5,663 nt of DNA, from the NCBI GenBank assembly GCA_028290085.1, contig JAQGKN010000298.1, positions 1-5,663 on the forward strand. The letters are read 5' to 3'. Of the stretch, positions 1-4,820 are shown in pieces. The stretch comes from Hyphomicrobiales bacterium (GTDB lineage: Bacteria; Pseudomonadota; Alphaproteobacteria; Rhizobiales; Beijerinckiaceae). Both the position numbers and the translations under genes were made by a program. Numbering within the stretch: position 1 is the stretch's first letter; every line of letters starts with the position of its first letter. The notes below the pieces were generated by a model. The model saw only the letters and a program-made list of their open reading frames with translations. It made no database searches and was not told the origin of the DNA.

Positions 1-80
1 CGGACCTTAAGCCCCTGCGGATGCAGAGCCGAGGCGATTTCTGTTTCTGTACTTAGTCGCTTTTACTCGGTCCGCCAAGG
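1..80. other. Non-coding edge sequence, no gene recognised
   Basis: I see no convincing reading frame, RNA gene or repeat here. The only open frame is a short arginine-rich minus-strand shadow that overlaps the prmC end. In many Rhizobiales a DUF4167 gene follows prmC; if that is true here it must lie to the left of the window. Confidence 0.4.
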
Positions 81-128
81 GGCAAAACGGAATTTCTGCC
101 GTGGCGCGGCCAAATGCCCGGGCGCCAC
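81..128 (-). terminator. Hairpins directly downstream of prmC, possible weak terminator
   Basis: The base next to the prmC stop codon begins a perfect 7-bp stem (GTGGCGC at 101-107 against GCGCCAC at 122-128, 14-nt loop). A second stem (GGCAAAA-like arm at 81-87 against 93-100, with one bulged base) follows it on the minus strand. The U tract after the first stem is poor: a short T run appears only about 12 bases later, inside the second hairpin. It could therefore end the htpG-prmC transcript, act with Rho, or simply protect a 3' end. The pairing is visible directly; terminator function is inferred. Confidence 0.35.
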
Positions 129-1004
129 TCAATCGGCCGAGGCGCCTTTGGCTACCACCAGCGCCCGTTCGACGCCGCCGAGATCTGCTCGCAGGCCTCT
201 TTGCTGAAGGCCGCATTCCATGGCGAGGCGTGTAACGTCAGCGGCTTGCCCAATCCCAAGTTCAAGTACGGCAAAGCCCGCGCCCAGTAGTCCCGGCAAG
301 CAACGCATGATCTCGCGGTAGGCGGTCAATCCGTCTAGGCCGCCGTCCAGAGCGAGGTGGGGATCGTAATTTCGAACCTCTACGTCAAGTCCGGCAATGG
401 TTTTCGATTCGATGTATGGCGGATTGGAGAGAATCACATCGAACGTGCCCGTCAGTCCGTCCGCCCAGCGGCCGAGCCGGATTTCGGCGCGGGCATCGAG
501 GCCGTTGCTGTGAACATTGAGGCGCGCCACCTCGCAGGCAGCGGGCGAAAGATCGACGCCGATGCCTGTCGAGTTTGGACATTCGCTGAGCAGTGCGAGG
601 AGCAGAGCGCCGGTGCCCGTCCCGAGGTCCAGAATGCGAAGCGCCTTGTTTCGATCAGGGCCGAGCTGCTCAAGAGCTGCTTCGATCAGGCATTCCGAAT
701 CCGGACGGGGGTCCAGAACGTCGGGCGTGACTAGAAAATCGAGCGTCCAGAATGCTCGCGCGCCTAGGATACGGGTGGATGGTTCGCCCTCGAGTCGACG
801 CTGCATGAAGGCATCGAGCCTTTCGCCTGCCTCGTGTAACAGCGGCGAGTCGGCGTCGCGGATGAGGGCTGCGTGATCGCATCCCGCAGCCGCGCAAAGC
901 AGCATCCTTGCCTCAGGGCCGGGACTTTCGATCCCGGCCCGCGAGAATGTGTCTGCGACAATCCGGAAGGCGGATGACAAGCGCTGGCCCGTGAGGGGGC
1001 TCAA
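129..1004 (-). CDS. prmC: Peptide chain release factor N5-glutamine methyltransferase PrmC (HemK)
   Basis: PrmC uses S-adenosylmethionine to methylate the glutamine of the GGQ motif in release factors RF1 and RF2 in the cytoplasm, which speeds translation termination. The 291-residue protein has the usual family length. An N-terminal helical domain (about 1-95) carries the family stretch EPSTRILGARAFW (74-86) and ends in PRPDSE (99-104). The Rossmann methyltransferase domain has SAM motif I DLGTGTG (126-132), an acidic residue at the end of the second strand (D151), and the diagnostic NPPY at 194-197 that contacts the substrate glutamine. The motif YDPHLALDGGLDGLTAYR (213-230) is also typical. 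The start is TTG at 1004-1002, overlapping the htpG stop as TTGA. No good Shine-Dalgarno sequence precedes it, so translation is probably coupled to htpG. A second in-frame TTG at codon 9 is a weaker option. The usual partner gene prfA is not next to it. Confidence 0.95.
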   Translation of the reverse strand: MSPLTGQRLSSAFRIVADTFSRAGIESPGPEARMLLCAAAGCDHAALIRDADSPLLHEAGERLDAFMQRRLEGEPSTRILGARAFWTLDFLVTPDVLDPRPDSECLIEAALEQLGPDRNKALRILDLGTGTGALLLALLSECPNSTGIGVDLSPAACEVARLNVHSNGLDARAEIRLGRWADGLTGTFDVILSNPPYIESKTIAGLDVEVRNYDPHLALDGGLDGLTAYREIMRCLPGLLGAGFAVLELGIGQAADVTRLAMECGLQQRGLRADLGGVERALVVAKGASAD

Positions 1005-2953
1005 GGTTTTGCGGCCGCGCCTAGTGCGGCTCGCGTCAGCACGCGCGTCAGGCGTGCCGAGAAAGCGGCTGCGTCGGCGGGGGCATCTCCGTCGGCCACA
1101 CGGGCTTCGTCGTGGATGAGCCAGACGGCGTCCTCGACGAGGGGCCTCTCATCTCCCGCTGCAAAGCGCTGAGCGAGGGCAGCAACCATCGGATGCGTGG
1201 GATTGATCTCCAGCACGGGCTTGGAGAGCATCCCCAGATTGCCGGTTTCGGCCAACAGGCGCTCCAGCCGGCGATCACGGCCATGTTCGGGCGCGACGAG
1301 GCAGGCGGCACTCGCCGCGAGGCGGTCCGAGGCGCGCACGTCTTCGACGCTTTCGGCCAGCGTTTCCTTCATGAAAGAGAGAAGGGTCGCGACTTCCGGG
1401 GCCGGAGGGGCGTCGGAGGCAGCTGTCTCGCCCTCCATGACCGGCACCGACTTGATGTCGGCCATCCCATGCGTCACGGATTTGAACGGCTTGCCCTCAT
1501 AGCCCAGCGCCGTTTCGACCCAAAAGGCATCAACAGGGTCAGACAGGAGCAGCACTTCGATGCCGCGTGCCCGGAAACCTTCGAGCTGCGGGCTTGCGGC
1601 CAGTCGTTTCGGATCGTCGCCGGTAATGTACCAGATCGCCGTCTGGTTCTCCCGGAGCGAGCCGACGTAATCGGCGAGGGTGCGGGTGGGCTCGGCCTGC
1701 TTGGAGGTCGCAAAGCGCGCCAGCTTGAAGAGCTGGTCGCGGCGTTCCGGGTCTTCGTAGATGCCTTCCTTCAGCACCGCGCCAAAGTCGCGCCAGACTT
1801 TCGCATAGGTCTCCGCGTCGCTTTCGGCGAGCTTCGTCAGTTCCTGCAGCAGGCGATTGACGATGCCCTTGCGGATGGCCGCGAAGATCGGACTGTCCTG
1901 AATCATCTCACGCGAGACGTTCAGCGGCAGGTCGCTCGAATCGACGACGAGACGGACGAAGCGAAGCCAGCCCGGCAGGAGATCCGCATCATGTGTGATG
2001 AGCACGCGGCGGACATAGAGTTTGCCACGGCTCTTGCGGGCGGGCGCGAACAGATCCAACGGCCGGGATCCGGGAACAAAGGCGAGAACGGTGTATTCGT
2101 GCCGGCCTTCAGCACGCCAATGAACCGTCAGTGCCGGGCTGTCGAACTGGCCCGCCAACCCGCGATAAAACTCGTCGTAGAGCTCAGGCGTGATTTCGGA
2201 CTTGGGTCGCGCCCAGATCGCCGTTCCCTCAGAAATCCGCCGCGGTTCGGAGTCGGGCTTGTCGAGAAGATCGACCGGCACGGCCACCGCGCCGGAATGT
2301 TCGCGGACGATTCGCTCGAGACGGCCGGGCTGCGCATATTCCTTGCTGCTCTCGGAGAGATGCAGCATCACGCGTGTGCCGTGGGCCGGGGCGGCTTCCA
2401 TGGCGAGCGGCGTAACGGTGAATGTGCCCTTGCCGTCTGAAACCCAGGACCATGCCTCTGTCGTGCCGGCCTTATGGGTCTGAACTTCGACCTGATCGGC
2501 GACCATGAAGGCCGAGTAGAAGCCAATGCCAAATTGTCCGATAAGATCGGCGCCAACCGCAGCGGTCTCGCTGTCGCCGTCCTGGGCCACCTTGGACCCG
2601 CTCTGGTTCAGCTTTTCGAGGAAAGCCCGCGTGCCGGAGCTGGCGATTGTACCAAGCGCGCCGATCAGCTCGTCATGGCTCATGCCGATACCGTTATCGG
2701 CGAAGGTGATGATCCCTGCTTCAGCGTCGATCGTCAGACGAATGGAAAAACCTTCGTCGTTCCCAATCAGGCCTGGCGTGGAGACGGCCTCGTAGCGCAG
2801 CTTTTCGCAGGCGTCGGCGGCATTTGAAATCAACTCGCGGACGAAAATATCCCGGTCGGAATAAATTGAATGAACCATCAGGTGCAGCAGACGGGAAACG
2901 TCCGCCTGGAAGGCATGCGGCTGCGGCGCGCCGGCAGTTTCTGTCGTGGTCAA
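1001..2953 (-). CDS. htpG: Molecular chaperone HtpG (bacterial Hsp90)
   Basis: HtpG is the cytosolic ATP-dependent Hsp90 dimer that remodels client proteins, often with DnaK. The N-terminal GHKL ATPase domain shows ELISNAADACEKLRYEA (residues 40-56; E40 and N44 match the catalytic and Mg-binding positions), DNGIGM (86-91), a lid region ending in SSGT, and GQFGIGFYSAF (139-149). The middle domain contains DLFAPARKSRGKLYVRRVLI and the strongly conserved LPLNVSREMIQ. The C-terminal dimerisation domain is complete, ending LTRVLTRAALGAAAKP. I chose TTG at 2953, giving 650 residues, because GAGGGG lies 6 nt upstream and the resulting N-terminus MTTTETAG resembles relatives. A GTG at 2983 would add 10 residues but has no ribosome binding site. 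There is an RpoH-like promoter upstream, and the gene overlaps prmC by 4 bases. The N-terminal lid region (KVAQDGDSETAAVGADL, about 121-137 in this numbering) is somewhat long and acidic. The family assignment is certain; the start is probable. Confidence 0.97.
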   Translation of the reverse strand: MTTTETAGAPQPHAFQADVSRLLHLMVHSIYSDRDIFVRELISNAADACEKLRYEAVSTPGLIGNDEGFSIRLTIDAEAGIITFADNGIGMSHDELIGALGTIASSGTRAFLEKLNQSGSKVAQDGDSETAAVGADLIGQFGIGFYSAFMVADQVEVQTHKAGTTEAWSWVSDGKGTFTVTPLAMEAAPAHGTRVMLHLSESSKEYAQPGRLERIVREHSGAVAVPVDLLDKPDSEPRRISEGTAIWARPKSEITPELYDEFYRGLAGQFDSPALTVHWRAEGRHEYTVLAFVPGSRPLDLFAPARKSRGKLYVRRVLITHDADLLPGWLRFVRLVVDSSDLPLNVSREMIQDSPIFAAIRKGIVNRLLQELTKLAESDAETYAKVWRDFGAVLKEGIYEDPERRDQLFKLARFATSKQAEPTRTLADYVGSLRENQTAIWYITGDDPKRLAASPQLEGFRARGIEVLLLSDPVDAFWVETALGYEGKPFKSVTHGMADIKSVPVMEGETAASDAPPAPEVATLLSFMKETLAESVEDVRASDRLAASAACLVAPEHGRDRRLERLLAETGNLGMLSKPVLEINPTHPMVAALAQRFAAGDERPLVEDAVWLIHDEARVADGDAPADAAAFSARLTRVLTRAALGAAAKP

Positions 2954-2965
2954 GAGAGGCCCCTC
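2951..2965 (-). promoter_or_regulatory. Ribosome binding site that decides the htpG start
   Basis: On the minus strand GAGGGG (2965-2960) is followed by CCTCTC and then TTG (2953-2951), a normal 6-nt spacing. The upstream GTG at 2983 lacks any such purine tract. The Shine-Dalgarno bases are complementary to the bases that follow: GAGG can pair with TCTC around a GGCC loop (one G-U pair), partly masking the site. That hairpin is short, so a temperature-sensing role is only a possibility. Confidence 0.6.
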
Positions 2966-3008
2966 ATTCGGAAAAACGGTCACAGGCTGGACCGGAGACG
3001 ACTGCTGC

Positions 3009-3039
3009 AGATATCGCCGTCGCGGAGGCGAGATTCAAG
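3009..3039 (-). promoter_or_regulatory. Putative RpoH (sigma-32) heat-shock promoter of htpG
   Basis: The minus strand has CTTGAA at 3039-3034 and GATATCT at 3015-3009, separated by 18 bases. Alphaproteobacterial RpoH promoters have a CTTGAA-type -35 box and a -10 box resembling CYTATNT. The -35 match is exact and the TAT-x-T core of the -10 is present, but its leading cytosines are not. Transcription would start near 3002, giving about 49 nt of leader before the TTG start. htpG is a classical heat-shock gene, which supports the call. It lies downstream of the intrinsic terminator at 3081-3120, so it would drive htpG independently of the upstream RNA. Confidence 0.5.
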
Positions 3040-3080
3040 CGGCATTGCGCGGCAGACGCCAAGCGTTCTGCCCGGCACGC

Positions 3081-3120
3081 AAAAAAAAGGACCGGCCGGA
3101 GAAGATCTCCTGCACGGTCC
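3081..3120 (-). terminator. Strong intrinsic terminator with eight U, minus strand
   Basis: Read on the minus strand, GGACCG (3120-3115) pairs with CGGTCC (3094-3089). Inside it GGAGA (3110-3106) pairs with TCTCC (3102-3098) around a 3-nt loop. The outer stem is followed at once by TTTTTTTT (3088-3081). This is the clearest Rho-independent terminator in the window and it fixes the orientation of whatever is transcribed upstream. No protein gene feeds it: DUF2794 runs the other way, and ybhL transcripts end at 3832-3856. Confidence 0.85.
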
Positions 3121-3321
3121 GTGTCGCTCGCTCCGTCTTCGAAGTCGGCCCGGCTCGCATCGACTCCCCGGGGGGCTGGGGGGCTGACGAAATCCAGGGA
3201 ACCGGACGAACCGGGCCCTCGAGGCAACGCCGAGAAGGTCGTTCCGGATCGGGGCGCCGGTTCGACCAGATCAGGGCGAAATCGTGAATTCGCTTGATCT
3301 GACAGGACGATGTCTCGTCCA
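3081..3321 (-). ncRNA. Candidate structured small RNA or htpG leader, unknown family
   Basis: About 240 bases on the minus strand fold as consecutive strong hairpins that end in the eight-U terminator. In 5' to 3' order they are: GGACGA/TCGTCC with a 4-nt loop (3305-3320); CAGATCA/TGATCTG continuing through one bulge into GGCGAA/TTCGCT (3267-3301); GGTCG-AA-CCGG against CCGG-AA-CGACC with a symmetric AA/AA internal loop (3237-3267); an 11-bp stem GGCCCGGTTCG/CGAGCCGGGCC (3207-3217 with 3147-3157) enclosing a C-rich region; and the terminator. A weak -10-like TAACTT (3330-3325) would place the start near 3320, at the first hairpin, but I see no good -35. I recognise no 4.5S SRP core, no tmRNA tag and no RNase P signature. 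It could be a free small RNA, or an attenuator if htpG is also read from upstream. The 5' end is uncertain. Confidence 0.55.
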
Positions 3322-3389
3322 GGAAAGTTAACGCCCGGACCGCTTGTGCGACGGATGAGATCGCGAGATCATGGGGGTCAGGAGGTCGC

Positions 3390-3809
3390 ATGAGCCAAGA
3401 GGATCATTCCACCGACGCAGACGCGTCGAACGGGCCGGCCGCGCGCCGGCCTCATTTGCGATTGCTCTCGACACCGCCCGGCAAAACTGCCCAATCTGCA
3501 CCCGCACCAACGCAGGTATCGTTCGATCGCCGGGAGCTGACCCTCATCCTCGGCGTCTACGGCAAGAAGGTCGCGGAAGGCGAGTGGCGTGATTATGCCA
3601 TCGATTTCGGCCTGCACCGCGCCGTCTTCTCGATCTTCCGCCGGACATCCGAGGTGCCGCTTTTCAGGATCGAGAAAGACCCGCGACTCGCCCGTAAGCA
3701 GGGCGCTTACGCGGTCGTCGCGGCAGGCGGCGTGGTGCTGAAACGAGGATCGGATCTCGCGTGGGTTCTGGGGGTCCTCGACAAGTCCTTCCGGCTCGTC
3801 CGGAGCTGA
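3390..3809 (+). CDS. DUF2794 domain-containing protein
   Basis: This is a 139-residue protein of a family that occurs mainly in alphaproteobacteria and has no known function. The first 40 or so residues are polar and proline-rich, probably disordered (SQEDHSTDADASNGPAARRP). The conserved domain spans about 44-138 with the typical blocks VSFDRRELTLILGVYGKKVAEGEWRDYAIDF, AVFSIFRR, PLFRIEKDPRLARKQGAYAV and GSDLAWVLGVLDKSFRLV. There is no signal peptide, membrane segment or cysteine pair, so it is likely a soluble cytoplasmic protein. The ATG at 3390 follows GGAGG (3381-3385) with a rather short 4-nt gap; the ATG at 3371 is in another frame. It is transcribed away from htpG and the RNA candidate, and converges on ybhL. 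The promoter must overlap the structured region, but I cannot pick one with confidence. Confidence 0.93.
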   Translation: MSQEDHSTDADASNGPAARRPHLRLLSTPPGKTAQSAPAPTQVSFDRRELTLILGVYGKKVAEGEWRDYAIDFGLHRAVFSIFRRTSEVPLFRIEKDPRLARKQGAYAVVAAGGVVLKRGSDLAWVLGVLDKSFRLVRS

Positions 3810-3831
3810 CGCAGCAACCCTTCAAAAGCAA

Positions 3832-3856
3832 AAGGCCCCGCCAGAGACGGGGCCTT
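3832..3856. terminator. Bidirectional intrinsic terminator between DUF2794 gene and ybhL
   Basis: AAGGCCCCG (3832-3840) pairs perfectly with CGGGGCCTT (3848-3856) around a 7-nt loop, a 9-bp GC-rich stem. On the minus strand it is followed by TTGCTTTTG, a good U-rich tail for ybhL. On the plus strand the tail is weaker (CGCTGTTTTC), but the stem lies 22 bases after the DUF2794 stop. It serves two convergent genes in a 71-base gap. Confidence 0.85.
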
Positions 3857-3880
3857 CGCTGTTTTCAGTGTCTATCGCGG

Positions 3881-4624
3881 TCAGTCGTTGCGAGAGCCGG
3901 TCAGCGACAGGATGAACTGGAACATGTTGATGAAGTTCAGGTAGAGCGTCAGCGCGCCCATGACTGAAGCCTTCGCCGCCATCTCCGCATTGCTGGAGAC
4001 GACGTCATATTCCTCCTTGAGCCGCTGCGTATCCCAGGCCGTCAGGCCCGCGAAGATCAGCACACCAATTGACGAGATCGCGAAGCCGAGCGTGCCCGAC
4101 TGAACGAAGATGTTCAGGATGCTCGCGATAATGATCCCGAACAGTCCCATGACCAGGAACGAGCCCATGCCAGACAGGCTGCGCTTCGTCGTATACCCGT
4201 AGAGGCTGAGGGCTCCGAAGGCGGCAGTCGTGGCGAACAGGGCCTGGACGATGCTCCCGACCTTGAAGATGAGGCCGATGGAGCCCATCGAGAGACCCAT
4301 GGTCGCGGCGAATGCCCAGAAGGTCATCAGCAGCGATGAATAGCTCATCCGCTCAAAGCGGAACGAGATGACGAACACGAACGCCAAGGGCGCCAGCATG
4401 ACGACATAGCGCAGAGGCGACATGTAGAGAGCCTGGACGACAGGGCTGCTACGTCCGAGCATGAAGATGCCCACGGCGACGAGCGCAGAGATCGCCAAGG
4501 CCAGCGTCATGTGGTTGTAGATGCCGAGCATGTAAGAGCGTAGGCCCTGGTCGTACTCGGCGGTGCCGGCCCGGGCTACGCCTGTCCCCCAGCGGAGGGA
4601 AGCGTTGCGGTCGAAGTCGGACAT
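3881..4624 (-). CDS. ybhL: YbhL, Bax inhibitor-1 (BI-1/TMBIM) family inner-membrane protein
   Basis: This is a 247-residue, very hydrophobic protein of the BI-1/YccA/YbhL family. After a polar N-terminus (1-35) about seven membrane segments follow: roughly 37-57, 72-89, 96-120, 123-143, 151-173, 178-197 and 221-241. The family signature TAWDTQRLKEEY (195-206) places D198 at the end of the sixth segment, where relatives such as Bacillus YetJ have half of a pH-sensing aspartate pair tied to calcium leak. In the last segment the sequence is LYLNFINMFQ, with N230 where many homologues have Asp. Physiological function in alphaproteobacteria is not established; a channel or leak role is by analogy only. 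The ATG at 4624 is preceded by GAGAGGA with normal spacing. The gene has its own promoter and a folded leader RNA, and ends at the two-way terminator 3832-3856. Confidence 0.94.
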   Translation of the reverse strand: MSDFDRNASLRWGTGVARAGTAEYDQGLRSYMLGIYNHMTLALAISALVAVGIFMLGRSSPVVQALYMSPLRYVVMLAPLAFVFVISFRFERMSYSSLLMTFWAFAATMGLSMGSIGLIFKVGSIVQALFATTAAFGALSLYGYTTKRSLSGMGSFLVMGLFGIIIASILNIFVQSGTLGFAISSIGVLIFAGLTAWDTQRLKEEYDVVSSNAEMAAKASVMGALTLYLNFINMFQFILSLTGSRND

Positions 4625-4645
4625 GGTTTCCTCTCAGTTCCTTCT

Positions 4646-4686
4646 GGGCAACGGCGTCCGCCGTGATCCGGCTCGGAGCTCTGCCC
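4646..4686 (-). promoter_or_regulatory. Second hairpin in the ybhL 5' untranslated region
   Basis: Between the leader motif and the ribosome binding site, GGGCA (4686-4682) can pair with TGCCC (4650-4646). Within it ACGGC (4664-4660) pairs with GCCGT (4655-4651) around a GGAC loop. The inner and outer 3' arms are adjacent, so they can stack. It ends about 15 bases before the purine-rich GAGAGGA. It may be an expression platform or just a spacer structure; there is no U tract, so it is not a terminator. Confidence 0.4.
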
Positions 4687-4702
4687 TGTGATAATATGTA
4701 CC

Positions 4703-4773
4703 GCGCCCGCGCGCCCTACAAGGCCCCCTCGGGGGGAATTCGGGATTGCCCTTTGGGCGGCAGACGCGGACGC
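4703..4773 (-). ncRNA. ybhL leader RNA motif (cis-regulatory 5' UTR element)
   Basis: The 71-nt element folds on the minus strand. GCGTCCGCG (4773-4765) pairs with CGCGGGCGC (4711-4703) over 9 bp with one G-U. Inside are GCCC-AAA-GGGC (4758-4748), CCC (4744-4742) that can pair with GGG (4716-4714), a 5-bp CCCCC/GGGGG hairpin with a CGA loop (4736-4724), and the short CCT-TGT-AGG (4723-4715) as an alternative pairing. A conserved RNA called the ybhL leader is known upstream of ybhL in alphaproteobacteria, and this element has the right position, strand and type of gene. I match it from memory of the family, not from a covariance search. Its ligand and mechanism are unknown. Confidence 0.8.
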
Positions 4774-4777
4774 ACAA

Positions 4778-4806
4778 ACCATACGGCATTCCCAAACTTA
4801 TGAAAA
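4778..4806 (-). promoter_or_regulatory. Putative housekeeping (sigma-70 type) promoter of ybhL
   Basis: On the minus strand TTTTCA (4806-4801) and TATGGT (4783-4778) are separated by exactly 17 bases; each matches its consensus at 4 of 6 positions. Transcription would begin about 4-6 bases downstream, at 4771-4773, which is the first base pair of the leader RNA. That coincidence supports both calls. The -35 lies 10 bases beyond the stop codon of the upstream permease gene, so ybhL need not depend on read-through. Confidence 0.6.
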
Positions 4807-4820
4807 TATCATAATTCATA
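4799..4820. repeat. AT-rich perfect inverted repeat over the ybhL -35 region
   Basis: TATGAA (4799-4804) and TTCATA (4815-4820) are perfect inverted repeats around a 10-base AT-rich centre. The block stands out in GC-rich DNA. It covers the stop codon of the permease gene and the proposed -35 box of ybhL. It could be an operator for a dimeric regulator, an UP-like element or chance. Confidence 0.4.

Noticed and set aside
7..216. Short minus-strand frame of 69 codons at the left edge
   Set aside because: It overlaps the prmC 3' end in another frame and is arginine-rich with no family resemblance.
1112..2440. Long plus-strand open frame (442 codons) opposite htpG
   Set aside because: It lies entirely antisense to certain htpG codons, has no recognisable domain, and such shadows are expected in GC-rich genes.
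3166..3184. G-quadruplex on the plus strand
   Set aside because: There are only two G6 runs with a short spacer; four separated G runs are not present without splitting runs with zero-length loops.
2824..3297. Plus-strand open frame of 157 codons
   Set aside because: It overlaps the htpG 5' end antisense and the structured RNA region, and its composition is low-complexity Arg/Ala/Ser.
3081..3321. Known RNA genes: 4.5S SRP RNA, tmRNA, 6S RNA, RNase P RNA
   Set aside because: The SRP GGTCAGG-GGAAGCAGCC core, a tmRNA tag frame and the conserved RNase P blocks are absent. 6S cannot be fully excluded by eye, but the several separate hairpins do not look like its single long rod.
3344..3372. Possible plus-strand promoter for DUF2794 (TTGTGC, 17 bases, GATCAT)
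   Set aside because: The matches are weak and the start would leave almost no leader before the Shine-Dalgarno sequence.
3035..3391. Minus-strand open frame of 118 codons across the htpG-DUF2794 gap
   Set aside because: It runs through the hairpins and the eight-U terminator, resembles no family, and has an Arg/Pro/Ser-rich composition typical of chance GC-rich frames.
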